Position numbers and translations under genes: made by a program. Positions 7,256 to 15,690 of a DNA stretch of 64,000 nucleotides are shown piece by piece (the first letter of the stretch is position 1; the number at the start of each line of letters is the position of its first letter). The notes beneath the pieces were generated by a model. It was given only the letters and a program-made list of their open reading frames with translations, was not told the origin of the DNA and ran no database searches. This DNA comes from DATHZQ01 sp963823505 (GTDB taxonomy: Bacteria > Actinomycetota > Acidimicrobiia > Spongiisociales > UBA5794). The stretch lies in contig CAWGLY010000005.1 of the NCBI GenBank assembly GCA_963823505.1, forward strand, positions 1,364,001 to 1,428,000, in the 5' to 3' direction.

Positions 7256-7528
7256 ATGGACGACGCTGCCCGTGATTCCCTGGAAGAGACAGAACGGCCG
7301 TGGGGCGCTTGGCGCCTGGTGCGGCGGGTCGTGGTGGTGCTGATCGGCGTTCCCATCACCCTCCTCGGCATTGCGCTTCTCGTAGCCCCGGGGCCGGGCA
7401 CGCCGCTCGTGATCGCCGGTCTCGCCATCCTGGCCACCGAGTTTGCCTGGGCGCAGCGGCACGTCGATCGGCTGCGGGCTCTGGCCCGCCGAGCGCTGCG
7501 GAGAGAAAGCGCCCCTAGGGACACCTGA
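7256..7528 (+). CDS. PGPGW-family small transmembrane protein
   Basis: The 90-residue product has two membrane helices (~22-43 and ~47-63) flanking the motif LLVAPGPGTPLVIAGLAILATEFAWA, diagnostic of the actinobacterial PGPGW transmembrane family (function unknown). A TACACT box at 7240-7245 lies ten bases before the ATG at 7256. The basic C-terminal tail (RRALRRES) is probably cytoplasmic. The gene is divergent from the hydrolase and 54 bases upstream of the ABC cluster. Confidence 0.8.
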   Translation: MDDAARDSLEETERPWGAWRLVRRVVVVLIGVPITLLGIALLVAPGPGTPLVIAGLAILATEFAWAQRHVDRLRALARRALRRESAPRDT

Positions 7529-7582
7529 ACGAGGTCTGCTGCAGGCGCACACCCCAGCTGAGGACCCCTAACCTGCGTGACG

Positions 7583-8491
7583 ATGAGCATCATCGTCGCC
7601 ACCGACAACCTGGGACATGCATACGGCGACATCGTCGCTCTCCATCATGTGTCGGTCGACATCCCTGAGGGCCGCATCGGCCTGGTGGGCGCCAACGGCG
7701 CAGGCAAGTCCACGTTCATCAAGATCCTGCTCGGCATCCTCACGCCGACCACCGGCTCGACCGTGGTGCTCGGGGCGGACCCGCATCGCCATCCCACGGA
7801 GGTGCGTGCCCACGTGGGGTACATGCCGGAGGGCGATTGCCTCCCCATCGCCCAGACGGCGGCCGACTTCATGATCTATGCGGCCGAGCTGGCCGGGATC
7901 CCTTCGAAAGCCGCTCGGCAGCGTGCCAGCGACGTGCTCACTCTGGTCGGGTTGCACGAGGAGCGGTTCAGGGCGTTCGGCGAGTTCTCAACCGGGATGA
8001 AGCAGCGAGCCAAGCTGGCGCAAGCCATCGTCCACGATCCCGACCTGGTCCTTCTGGATGAACCGACGGCCGGATTGGACCCGGAGGGACGCGAGGAGAT
8101 GCTCGACCTCATCGCCCGGCTCGGCGGCTTTGGCATCAACGTCATCACTTCATCGCACGTGCTCACGGACATCGAGCGCACGTGCGACTGGGTCGTCATG
8201 CTGGATGGGGGGGCGGTACTTCGGGAGGGACCGCTCACCTCGCTGCTCGACACCGGTGCCGTCGAACTCGAGCTCTTCGACGACCCCACGACCGTCCAAG
8301 CCCACCTGGAACGGGCGGGTGCTGCCGTGACGCTCTCCGGTCACACGCTGACGGTCCGCGTGGAAGAGGCAGATCCTTACGACATGATCCGGGACGCCGT
8401 TGCGGACGCCGGGGCGGGGATTCGCCGCATGGGGACCAGAGGGCAGACTCTCGAGGAGCTGTTCCTTCGCGACGAGGATGCTGCGTCATGA
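7583..8491 (+). CDS. ABC transporter ATP-binding protein (ABC-2 type system, first of pair)
   Basis: The 302-residue ATPase has Walker A GANGAGKST (36-44), an ABC signature FSTGMKQRAK (~135-144), Walker B LVLLDEPTAGLDP (~155-167) and an H-loop SSH. The C-terminal ~80 residues resemble the accessory domain of CcmA/NatA-like ATPases that pair with ABC-2 permeases. A TAACCT box at 7569-7574 ends eight bases before the ATG at 7583; GTG 7577 is an alternative start. The stop overlaps the following permease start (ATGA). Substrate unknown. Confidence 0.9.
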   Translation: MSIIVATDNLGHAYGDIVALHHVSVDIPEGRIGLVGANGAGKSTFIKILLGILTPTTGSTVVLGADPHRHPTEVRAHVGYMPEGDCLPIAQTAADFMIYAAELAGIPSKAARQRASDVLTLVGLHEERFRAFGEFSTGMKQRAKLAQAIVHDPDLVLLDEPTAGLDPEGREEMLDLIARLGGFGINVITSSHVLTDIERTCDWVVMLDGGAVLREGPLTSLLDTGAVELELFDDPTTVQAHLERAGAAVTLSGHTLTVRVEEADPYDMIRDAVADAGAGIRRMGTRGQTLEELFLRDEDAAS

Positions 8492-9370
8492 CCGATCAGG
8501 GCGTCGTCTACGACCTCGGCTACAAACCCCACGACGGCCCGCGCCTGGGGCGTCGCGCCGCAGTGCAGGCCACCATTCGCGACGGGCTGCGGCGCATGTT
8601 TGGCATCCGCCGCAAAGCCCGCAAGAAGATCCTGCCGTGGATGCTCTTCGTCATCGCCCTGCTCCCCGCCATCGTGGTCGTCGGGCTGGTATTCCTCACG
8701 AGCGTCATCGCCGCCGGGGACTTGCTCGACACCCCATTTGCCAATCACGCCGTGTACTTCGATCTCGCCGCCAGCTCGGTGTTTCTCTTCTGCGCGCTGT
8801 CGGGCCCCGAGCTGCTCATCCCCGACCGGGTTGACGGCGTACTCGCCGTGTACAGCTCGCGGCCGATGACGGTCTTCGACTACCTCGGCGCCAGAGCAGC
8901 CGCACTTTCCATCGGAGTCGCAGCCTTCTTGCTGGTTCCCCAACTGTTGCTCTACATCGCCTTTGCGGCCTTGGGCGGCGGCGGGTTCGCCTCCGAGCTC
9001 GTCACCAACGCAGGCGACTTGGTGCGAGTCGTGGCGAGCACCGTTGTGTACATCGTGGCCTACGGCGCTCCCGCGTTCTTGGTGGCGGTCTTTGCCAAGC
9101 GGCTCGCACCCGGCCACGGGCGTCTATTTGGCGATCATGTTTGCGTCGACAGGTGTTGCTTCGGGTTTTGCGGACGCGGGGACCGAGTGGGCTGCAGTAG
9201 CCGCGCTCACCGACCATCCCGGGGTGGTTCGCGATTGGATGTTCGACCGCTCCAGCGAGTTGGTTCCTACCCGGGCAGGCCTCGATCCGTGGGTGTCGCT
9301 GGCCGTGATCGTGGCAGTCGCCGTACTCACCCTCTACATCGCGGTGCGGCGGTATCGGAGCCTGCTGTGA
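8488..9370 (+). pseudogene. ABC-2 permease, apparently frameshifted
   Basis: The frame from ATG 8488 gives a good permease N-terminus (YKPHDGPRLGRRAAVQ, then membrane helices) up to FAKRLA near 9108, after which it turns into Arg/Cys-rich nonsense. The +1 frame picks up the natural continuation (TGVYLAIMFASTGVASGF ... LYIAVRRYRSLL) from ~9116 to the TGA at 9368-9370. Joined, it would be ~293 residues with six membrane segments. One extra base or two missing bases between ~9100 and 9116 explains it. The following ATPase overlaps the proper stop (GTGA), which suggests the +1 frame end is the true one. A sequencing or assembly error and a real mutation are both possible. Confidence 0.75.
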
Positions 9371-10323
9371 CGAGTCGTGCCACCACCAACGACCCAGCGC
9401 TCGTCGCAGGCGCGACCGTAGAAGTCACCGGCGTCTCGAAATGGTTTGGGCAGAAGGTCGCCGTGTCCGACATCACCTGCTCTTTCGGCTCAGGCGTCAC
9501 CGGCCTGCTCGGGCCCAACGGTGCGGGCAAGACCACTCTGCTGCGGATGCTGACCGGGTTGGTGCTGCCTTCGGAGGGGTCGGTCAAGGTCTTGGGAAAG
9601 CTGCCGCGCAAAGATGTCGACATCTATCGCGACCTGGCGCTGGTCCCGGAGGAGAGCGCCGTGTACGCCAGGCTCACGGCGTTTGAGCTCGTGCGCTACG
9701 CCGCCAGGCTCTCGGGCGTCGACAAGCCCGATGAAGCGGCCAGAGCCGCTATCGCCGAGGTCGAGCTCGACGCCGCCGCTGATCGGTCCGTGGGTGGTTT
9801 CAGCAAGGGCATGCGACAGCGGGCGAAGGTCGCGGCTGCGTTGGTGGGCAATCCGGAGATCCTTGTCCTCGACGAGCCCCTCAACGGCACCGATCCCGTA
9901 CAGCGAATGCGGCTGATCGGTCTGTTCCGCCGTTTTGGGGATGAGGGCCGCACGGTGATCGTCTCGTCACATGTCCTGCAGGAGGTCGAACGGATGACCG
10001 ACCGGGTGATTGCCATGGTGGACGGCAAACTCGCCGCCGCCGGCGACATCACGGCGATTCGGAGCGCCATGGCCGACATCCCGTACCGGGTGCTGGTCGA
10101 GGCGGACGATCCGAGGCGACTCGCCGCTGCGCTGGTGGCTTCTCCCGCGGTGACCAGCGTGACCTTCGGGGCTTCGGGGGTCCACGTCGAGACCAACGAC
10201 ATCCGGGAGCTCGGCGCCCAGGTGCCTGCCACCGCCCAGGAACTCGGCGTGAAGCTGCTGGCGTTCCGACCCGAAGACGACTCGCTGGAGAGCGTCTTCC
10301 GCTACCTGGTGCACCGCAGATGA
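9367..10323 (+). CDS. ABC transporter ATP-binding protein (second of pair)
   Basis: From GTG 9367 the product is 318 residues. Walker A is GPNGAGKTT (49-57), the signature is FSKGMRQRAKVAAAL, and Walker B is ILVLDEPLNGTDP, where Asn-Gly replaces the more usual Ala-Gly after the catalytic Glu. It is related to, but clearly distinct from, the ATPase at 7583. The GTG overlaps the preceding permease stop, and the TGA overlaps the next permease start (ATGA). The cluster is therefore ATPase-permease-ATPase-permease, either two exporters or one heteromeric one. Confidence 0.92.
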   Translation: MTSRATTNDPALVAGATVEVTGVSKWFGQKVAVSDITCSFGSGVTGLLGPNGAGKTTLLRMLTGLVLPSEGSVKVLGKLPRKDVDIYRDLALVPEESAVYARLTAFELVRYAARLSGVDKPDEAARAAIAEVELDAAADRSVGGFSKGMRQRAKVAAALVGNPEILVLDEPLNGTDPVQRMRLIGLFRRFGDEGRTVIVSSHVLQEVERMTDRVIAMVDGKLAAAGDITAIRSAMADIPYRVLVEADDPRRLAAALVASPAVTSVTFGASGVHVETNDIRELGAQVPATAQELGVKLLAFRPEDDSLESVFRYLVHRR

Positions 10324-11072
10324 CCGCAACGCTCCTCATCGCCCGCATGACCACCACCCAGGTGCTGGGGCTACGGCGGCTGATCGGCCTCGGGTCGCTC
10401 GCCATGCTGCCTGGAGTGATCGTGTACCTCTCAACGGCTCGGGCAACGGCAAGCTCGCGCCTCGACACCTTCTTCGGTGTGACCATCGGGCTCTTCTTTG
10501 CTCTGGTGGTACCCGTGGTGGCGCTGATCCTGGCCGCATCGGCGCTCGGCGACGAACGGCGCGACCAGACGCTCTCCTTCATCGTGCTCCGCCCGATTCG
10601 GCGGCAGTGGATCGCCGCAGCCAAGCTCGCAGGCGCCATCACGGGTGCGTGTGTCGTCACGGGGGTCGGAGCGGTGGCATTGGGGGCGGCGATGGGTTTG
10701 CGCGGCGGCGGATGGGGCTACATCGTTCCGCTGCTCATCGGATCCTGGATCGCCACTGTGGCGTACGGCGCCATCTTCACGCCGCTTGGTTACCTCACCG
10801 AGCGGGCAACTCTCGCAGGGCTGGCATTTGCGTTCCTGTGGGAGGGCGCCGTTGCGGGGTCCGTGCCGGCCCTGGCGAGCCTGTCACCGTGGCGAATCGG
10901 GTTCAGCGCGTTCGTCGATCTCGCTCCTGTGGACGGCATCGCCGAGTTTGCGACCGATGCCCTCGGCAACGTCCAGCCGGGAACCCTGGGAGCCCTCGCC
11001 AAGGTGCTCGTCGTCTTCGTGCTCGGCACGTTGTTCACGACGTGGATCTTGCGTTGGCGCGATCTCGTCTGA
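10320..11072 (+). CDS. ABC-2 family permease
   Basis: A 250-residue integral membrane protein with about six helices. The segment ALGDERRDQTLSFIVLRPIRRQWIAAAKL is the amphipathic element typical of ABC-2 permeases, between helices 2 and 3. It overlaps the upstream ATPase by four bases and is the last gene of the ABC cluster. No substrate clue is visible. The C-terminus ends in a basic WILRWRDLV anchor. Confidence 0.88.
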   Translation: MTATLLIARMTTTQVLGLRRLIGLGSLAMLPGVIVYLSTARATASSRLDTFFGVTIGLFFALVVPVVALILAASALGDERRDQTLSFIVLRPIRRQWIAAAKLAGAITGACVVTGVGAVALGAAMGLRGGGWGYIVPLLIGSWIATVAYGAIFTPLGYLTERATLAGLAFAFLWEGAVAGSVPALASLSPWRIGFSAFVDLAPVDGIAEFATDALGNVQPGTLGALAKVLVVFVLGTLFTTWILRWRDLV

Positions 11073-11165
11073 GGCGTCCGGCAAGCACCCCCATCGCGAT
11101 GAGATGTATCACGCGGGGCGGCGGTGCATCTCCTCCCTGAAGACGGACTACCCAAGGGAAGAACT

Positions 11166-11498
11166 GTGTTTGCTGCAGCGCCTCAGACCACGATCGCACG
11201 CACCCCGCCCGTGTGGCCCGAGGGGCTTTCCGGCACACGCCCGGAGACGAGCCCTGGACGGCGCACCAGATGGCACTCCGGCCCGGTCCGCCGGCTCCGA
11301 TACGACCTGCTGGGCACCCTCGTGGAAGCGGTGCGCATCGGCAGCGCACAGCCGCAATGGGTCGAAGCCTCGAACCTCACCGACTACAAGGAGCAACTGA
11401 TCGCCGCCATGGATGCCGACAACGGCGTCGTGCTCTGCGTCGACGGCACCAACCGGCTGGTCATGCTCCACCCCTACCGCTACAGCAGTGCTGCCTGA
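11166..11498 (+). CDS. Hypothetical small protein
   Basis: A 110-residue reading from GTG 11166, preceded by a purine-rich AAGGGAAGAA. The N-terminal ~40 residues are Pro/Thr/Arg-rich and low complexity. The last ~70 look like a folded domain (LRYDLLGTLVEAVRIG, WVEASNLTDYKEQLIAAMDADNGVVLCVDGTNRLVMLHPY) with strong codon bias for C/G in third positions. I recognize no family. A longer frame from GTG 11124 is possible. The opposite-strand frame is Arg/Gly-rich and looks like a shadow. The stretch 11499-11701 after it shows nothing beyond the murJ -10 box. Confidence 0.5.
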   Translation: MFAAAPQTTIARTPPVWPEGLSGTRPETSPGRRTRWHSGPVRRLRYDLLGTLVEAVRIGSAQPQWVEASNLTDYKEQLIAAMDADNGVVLCVDGTNRLVMLHPYRYSSAA

Positions 11499-11688
11499 CC
11501 GGATTGTGTGGCCAACACGGCCGTTGCGGGTCCACCTGCGATTGCGATTGCACATACCGTGGGCGGTCCAACCGCCGATCCGACGCATGCCCCATGTGTG
11601 CGCCGACCGGCAACCTACGCCGCGTTGAGGACGGCCATCGGCGCCACTGACTCGCCCTCACCTTCACCAACGTCACTGGCCGGGGCAC

Positions 11689-11694
11689 TAGCGT
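11689..11694 (+). promoter_or_regulatory. -10 box (TAGCGT) for leaderless murJ
   Basis: TAGCGT ends seven bases before the GTG at 11702. There is no Shine-Dalgarno sequence. Confidence 0.45.
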
Positions 11695-11701
11695 CACCCC
11701 G

Positions 11702-13270
11702 GTGACGACGGCCATGAACAAGCGGGTAGGCACTGCTGCGCTCATCGTGTCCGCAGGTGTGCTGCTCTCCCGCATCCTGGGGCAGCTCCGCGAGATCATC
11801 TTCGCCTCGTTGCTCGGCGCCAGCGGCGTAACGGATCAGTACGTCGCCGCCTTCCGTATCCCGGACTTCCTCAACTACCTGCTTGCCGGCGGATTCCTGT
11901 CCATCACGTTCATCCCGATCTTCGCCCGCTACCTGGCGGACGACGACGAAGAAGGCGGGTGGCGGGCGCTGACCGCCATCATCAGGCCGATCGCCATTGG
12001 CATCAGCGTCTTCGTCGTCATCGGCTGGCTGCTGGCACCCGACGTGATCAGCTGGCTCTACCCCGACTTCTCGGCCGAGCAGGTGACCAATACCATCCGG
12101 CTCACCCGCGTCGTGCTGCCGGCTCAGATCTTCTTCGTCCTCGGCGCCCTCTTCAGCGCCGTCCAATACACCAAGGGTCAGTTTGTCGTCCCCACGCTTG
12201 CGCCGGTCATCTACAACCTGAGCATCATCATCGGCGGGGTCGCCGACGCCGTCATCACCGACAGCCCAGGGCCGGACGGCTTCATCTGGGGTGCGCTGGT
12301 CGGGGCGTTCGTCGGCAACTTCGCACTCCAGTGGTGGGGCGCCCGGCGGGTGGGGATGCAATGGATCGGCGGGACGGAGTGGAGCCACCCGGCGTTGTGG
12401 GAGTACCTCAAGATCGCGTTCCCGCTCATGATCGGCCAGTCCATCGTCGTGCTCGACGAGGTGTTCATGAGCGTCTTCGGCAACCGGGTCGGAGAGGGCA
12501 CCCAGACGTACCTCCAATACGCCCGCCGCACCATGCTGGTACCGGTGGGGATCATCGGCCAGGCCGCCGCCGTGGCCGCATACCCGACGCTGGCGAAGCT
12601 GTTTGCGGAGGGTCGCCACAGCCTCATGCGCGCCACCGTCAACCGCGCCCTCAAGTTCGTGCTCGTGCTCTCGATGGCGGGGACGGCGCTGCTGGCGGCG
12701 ATGAGCATCCCCGTCATCCAGACGCTCTTCGAGCGCGCAGAGTTCTCTGCAGCCGACACTTTGGCGACGGCCAGCGCACTGTTCTTCTACGCCTTTGCCG
12801 TCCCGATCTGGAGTGCGCTGCAGATCCTGTCACGGGCCTTCTACGCCCAACGCCAGATGTGGACCCCGGTGCTGATCGGCACGGCAACCACCGTCGTTGC
12901 CATTCCCCTCTACTTCATCCTCGAGGGTGCGTACGGCTTGGAAGGGGTCGCCGTTGCTTCGGTCACGGCGCTCGGCATCTACACCTTTGCGCTCGCCGCA
13001 GCGTGGTACCGCACTGCAGAGACCAGGCGTGGGGTCGCCGGCGTCGTTGACGCCGTTGTCCGCGCCGTCCCGATCGTCGCTGCTGCGGGCTTCTCAGCGT
13101 TTGGGACCGCCCAGCTACTCCGCAGTGCTCTTGGTGAGGGCTGGTTTGTTGCGCTCTTCTCGGTGGTGGGCGGCACTGCGGCATTCGCCGCCGTTGCGCT
13201 CGGGGTGGGCAGCCTCATGCTCCGCTGGTTCGGGCCTCCGGAAAAGCTGCGCTCCGCTTCAGGAACCTGA
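11702..13270 (+). CDS. murJ: Lipid II flippase MurJ (MVF family)
   Basis: The 522-residue protein shows about 14 membrane helices. MVF-family motifs include LLSRILGQLREIIFASLLGASGVTDQYVAAFRIPDFLNYLLAGG near the N-terminus and a later PVGIIGQAAAVAAYPTLAKL. MurJ flips lipid-linked peptidoglycan precursor across the membrane. Actinobacterial MurJ often carries a long cytoplasmic pseudokinase extension; this one ends ~17 residues after the last helix. The start GTG 11702 is leaderless; ATG 11714 is an alternative. It is monocistronic and followed by a strong hairpin. Confidence 0.93.
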   Translation: MTTAMNKRVGTAALIVSAGVLLSRILGQLREIIFASLLGASGVTDQYVAAFRIPDFLNYLLAGGFLSITFIPIFARYLADDDEEGGWRALTAIIRPIAIGISVFVVIGWLLAPDVISWLYPDFSAEQVTNTIRLTRVVLPAQIFFVLGALFSAVQYTKGQFVVPTLAPVIYNLSIIIGGVADAVITDSPGPDGFIWGALVGAFVGNFALQWWGARRVGMQWIGGTEWSHPALWEYLKIAFPLMIGQSIVVLDEVFMSVFGNRVGEGTQTYLQYARRTMLVPVGIIGQAAAVAAYPTLAKLFAEGRHSLMRATVNRALKFVLVLSMAGTALLAAMSIPVIQTLFERAEFSAADTLATASALFFYAFAVPIWSALQILSRAFYAQRQMWTPVLIGTATTVVAIPLYFILEGAYGLEGVAVASVTALGIYTFALAAAWYRTAETRRGVAGVVDAVVRAVPIVAAAGFSAFGTAQLLRSALGEGWFVALFSVVGGTAAFAAVALGVGSLMLRWFGPPEKLRSASGT

Positions 13271-13333
13271 CGGGACCCCCGAACCGTCATACGGGTACAC
13301 GATGCGTCTCTCTCCCGCATCGCCCACCACACG

Positions 13334-13365
13334 GCAAGGCCCGCTCCTCGGGGAGCGGGCCTTGC
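13334..13365. terminator. Strong bidirectional hairpin between murJ and sodN
   Basis: GCAAGGCCCGCTCC (13334-13347) and GGAGCGGGCCTTGC (13352-13365) form a perfect 14-bp stem with a TCGG tetraloop. It lies 63 bases after the murJ stop and 37 bases from the convergent sodN stop. No T-run follows, as is common for actinobacterial terminators. Confidence 0.8.
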
Positions 13366-13402
13366 TGGAAGAATGACTCGTCGGAAGTTCCGGCGTGCGG
13401 TC

Positions 13403-13819
13403 TCACGAAGGCGGGTAGACCCCCATGCCTTGGGCCTTCTCGGTCTGCCAGAAGATGTCGGAGATGTCCTGGATGAGATCGATGAGCTTCTGGCCATCGG
13501 CAGGGTCGACGGACTTCTTGGCGTTGCCCGCCTGGTTGATCGCCCGCCAGAACAAGTCATCGAGCTGGGGGAACTCCTCGCGGTGGGCCGGGGTGAAGAA
13601 GTCGGCCCACAGCACCATCAGATGATGCTTGACGTCCTCGGCGCGTGCTTCCTTGATCGCAAGCGCACGGGCGCGGAACACGTCGTCGTCGGAATCCTGA
13701 TACTTCTGCGCCGTCTTGAGCACTGACATGGCCTCGATCATCGCCTGCGCAGGGTCATAGACACCGCAGAACAAATCACAATGGGCATGTGCAACGCGGT
13801 TGGGCTTGAAGAAACCCAT
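13403..13819 (-). CDS. sodN: Nickel superoxide dismutase precursor (variant Ni hook)
   Basis: The 138-residue precursor has a 12-residue propeptide (MGFFKPNRVAHA) followed by HCDLFCGVYDPAQA, the nickel hook whose His1, Cys2 and Cys6 bind Ni after cleavage. The usual Pro5 of HCDLPCG is Phe here. The remaining four-helix body (IEAMSVLKTAQKY, VKHHLMVLWADFFTP, DISDIFWQTEKA) is standard SodN. AGGAGGTGACC precedes the ATG at 13819. The maturation protease gene is divergent, 127 bases away. The protein disproportionates superoxide in the cytoplasm, so no Fe, Mn or CuZn enzyme is needed for that task. Confidence 0.95.
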   Translation of the reverse strand: MGFFKPNRVAHAHCDLFCGVYDPAQAMIEAMSVLKTAQKYQDSDDDVFRARALAIKEARAEDVKHHLMVLWADFFTPAHREEFPQLDDLFWRAINQAGNAKKSVDPADGQKLIDLIQDISDIFWQTEKAQGMGVYPPS

Positions 13820-13914
13820 GGTCACCTCCTGAGCGTATGTGGTGTACTCGCCGACCCTACACGTGTGAAGAACACTGCCGGAAGGGTCACGCACCAGAGC
13901 GGATTGAGGGCTCG

Positions 13915-13920
13915 TACAAT
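13915..13920 (+). promoter_or_regulatory. -10 box (TACAAT) upstream of sodX
   Basis: TACAAT is a near-consensus -10 hexamer. It is followed after six bases by a GTG (13927) that opens a seven-codon reading frame ending on the sodX ATG. Confidence 0.45.
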
Positions 13921-13926
13921 TGGCAA

Positions 13927-13950
13927 GTGCCGGCGTCAGTAGAGGAATGA
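13927..13950 (+). CDS. Possible leaderless micro-ORF (7 codons) coupled to sodX
   Basis: GTG 13927 reads MPASVEE and stops with a TGA at 13948-13950 that overlaps the sodX ATG at 13947 (ATGA). A near-consensus -10 box lies six bases upstream. This is a positional argument only; the peptide has no recognizable sequence features. Confidence 0.25.
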   Translation: MPASVEE

Positions 13951-14441
13951 GGCCTTTCCGAGGCGCCCGCTTCGTGGCGGCCGGCTTGGCGGCGCTGATG
14001 ATTGGCGGGCGGCTGCGCCACCGTGTGCGCCGCTACGAGATCGCGGAATCTTCGATGTCTCCTGCGCTCCTCCCTGGCGACTACGTGCTGGCCGTGCTCG
14101 CCCGGCAGGCCCCGATGCGGGGCGACATCGTCATCCTTCCCCACCCAACGAGAACGAACTTCGAACTGGCAAAACGCGTCGTAGGGCTGCCGGGGGAACT
14201 CGTCACGATCGCAGACGGTCGCGTGCACATCGACGGTGCGGTGGTCCCTGAGCCCTGGACGGCTGAGCCGACGTTGCCTGCCTCCGAATGGCGGGTCGGC
14301 GACGGCGAGGTGTTCGTGCTGGGAGACCACAGGTCGGTGTCGATCGGTGACAGTCGCACGCTCGGTGCCGTCGCTCTCGAACGCCCCGTGTGGCTGGCCG
14401 CGTGGCGTTACTGGCCGCCGCGCCGCTTCGGATGGCTCTGA
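13947..14441 (+). CDS. sodX: Ni-SOD maturation protease, S26 signal-peptidase family
   Basis: This 164-residue protein has an N-terminal membrane segment (~10-25) and the S26 peptidase boxes: catalytic Ser36 in ESSMSPALLPGD, catalytic Lys76 in ELAKRVVGLPGE and the GDHRSVSIGDSR box at ~126-137. SodX removes the SodN propeptide to expose His1. Its divergent pairing with sodN fixes the assignment better than the sequence alone, because general signal peptidases share the boxes. The in-frame TTG at 13920 is another start, but it overlaps the -10 box. The stop is four bases from the convergent methyltransferase. Confidence 0.88.
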   Translation: MRPFRGARFVAAGLAALMIGGRLRHRVRRYEIAESSMSPALLPGDYVLAVLARQAPMRGDIVILPHPTRTNFELAKRVVGLPGELVTIADGRVHIDGAVVPEPWTAEPTLPASEWRVGDGEVFVLGDHRSVSIGDSRTLGAVALERPVWLAAWRYWPPRRFGWL

Positions 14442-14445
14442 CTCC

Positions 14446-15057
14446 TCAACGCTTGGCGATCAGCATGATGTCGATGGCCGTACCCTCGACATCGCCCTTC
14501 TGCACGTTCCGCTCGACCTTGGTGAGCGTCTCGATGTCGAGTTCGACGAAGTCCTCGGCGAGCTGGTCCTCGGTGAAGTTGACCTCGGGGTATGGGGGTC
14601 CGCCGATACCGTGTTCGATGTTGTCGAGGTGGTGGGCGATGAGGAACACGGTGCCACCTGGAGCCAGCGCGGTGACGACTTTGTGGTGCACCTGCCGGCG
14701 CAGCTCGCCGGGCAACTGGAGATACGACAGAAGCACGAGGTCGTAGGAGGACGGCTCCGGCTGCCATTCGGCCAGATCGGCGGCGATGAACTCGACATCG
14801 ACGCTTGCCTCAGCGGCAAGCTGCTGTGCCTGCTGGGTGGCGACGGGCGACAGATCGACCGCGGTGACCGTGTGACCCTGCAGCGCCAGCCAGACGGCAT
14901 TGCGGCCCTGCCCGCTGCCCAGGTCGAGGGCACGGCCGGCCGGGTTCCCGGCCAGATGCGTGGCCACGAACTGGTTCGGCTCGATGCCGAACACGAACCC
15001 TTCGGTGCCATAACGCTCGTCCCACCGCGCCTGTGCTTCCTCAGATGCTGAAGTCAT
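14446..15057 (-). CDS. Class I SAM-dependent methyltransferase (TehB-like)
   Basis: The 203-residue protein starts MTSASEEAQARWDERYG and has the SAM-binding motif LDLGSGQGRNAVWLALQG (~45-62), an acidic loop VTAVDLSP and a motif-IV-like SYDLVLLSYLQLP. The pattern (WDERYG, then G-x-GxGRNA, then YLQ) resembles TehB/thiol or tellurite methyltransferases. The actual acceptor is unknown. TACGAT (15069-15064, minus) ends six bases before the ATG at 15057, giving a leaderless start and excluding the open frame that continues to 15783. Confidence 0.85.
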   Translation of the reverse strand: MTSASEEAQARWDERYGTEGFVFGIEPNQFVATHLAGNPAGRALDLGSGQGRNAVWLALQGHTVTAVDLSPVATQQAQQLAAEASVDVEFIAADLAEWQPEPSSYDLVLLSYLQLPGELRRQVHHKVVTALAPGGTVFLIAHHLDNIEHGIGGPPYPEVNFTEDQLAEDFVELDIETLTKVERNVQKGDVEGTAIDIMLIAKR

Positions 15058-15063
15058 GGTCTC

Positions 15064-15069
15064 ATCGTA
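15064..15069 (-). promoter_or_regulatory. -10 box (TACGAT) for leaderless start at 15057
   Basis: On the minus strand TACGAT ends six bases before the ATG. No Shine-Dalgarno sequence is present. Confidence 0.45.
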
Positions 15070-15210
15070 GAACGGACCACGGGAATGTACTCGAGGGAGA
15101 TCGTGGTCACCAGGTTCGTCAGGGAACGGGACCAGGACCGGGACTTCCTCCCCTATCGGTATTTGCAGTACTTGTCGAATATCATGAATGTTGGGTACCA
15201 GGAGCCCGTG

Positions 15211-15684
15211 ATGGTCGAACGACAAGAACTGCATTTCATCGAAGAGATGGGCGAGCTGTTCGAACGGAGTGGGTCCCCTCGCATGGCGGGGCGGGTGTGG
15301 GGCTATCTGCTCATCGTCGAAGAAGCACAGCTGTCTTCGGCGGATCTGGCGGAGGCGCTCGACGCCTCGCCGAGTTCCATCAGCTCGGCGACCCGGCTGC
15401 TCATTGACCTCGGCATGCTGGATCGCATTCGAGTCGCCGGCGAGCGAAGCGACTACTTCACCATCCATCACGGCGCTGTTCTGAACCTCGTACGCCGGCC
15501 GTTCGAGGCGATCGCAAGAGCAAAAGAGCTTGCGGCGAGGGCCCTGGTGACCTTCGCCGATCGCGATGTGGCCTTGCCTCACCTCGCAGAACTCCACGAT
15601 GTGTACGTGTGGTTCGATCGTGAGTTCCCGGCACTGGTCGAGCGCTTTGCGGCGGAGCGGGCCGGCGAAGCGGAAACAGGATGA
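15211..15684 (+). CDS. GbsR/MarR-type transcriptional regulator
   Basis: From ATG 15211 the product is 157 residues and opens with LHFIEEMGELFERSGSPRMAGRVWGYLLI, the hallmark of the GbsR branch of MarR-type winged-helix regulators. The recognition region is SSADLAEALDASPSSISSATRLLIDLGML. AGGAG at ~15200 is well placed for this ATG, whereas the open frame upstream to 15085 is not family-like. It is followed six bases later by the LolD-type ATPase, so it probably controls its own exporter operon. The inducer is unknown. Confidence 0.88.
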   Translation: MVERQELHFIEEMGELFERSGSPRMAGRVWGYLLIVEEAQLSSADLAEALDASPSSISSATRLLIDLGMLDRIRVAGERSDYFTIHHGAVLNLVRRPFEAIARAKELAARALVTFADRDVALPHLAELHDVYVWFDREFPALVERFAAERAGEAETG

Positions 15685-15690
15685 AGGATC

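Noticed and set aside
9100..9116. Programmed +1 frameshift in the permease
   Set aside because: There is no slippery run, stop codon or stimulatory structure of a known type at the junction. An indel or assembly error is simpler.
8182..10323. Single 713-codon fusion of permease and ATPase
   Set aside because: The open frame results from the permease frameshift and starts inside the first ATPase gene. The second ATPase has its own GTG overlapping the permease stop.
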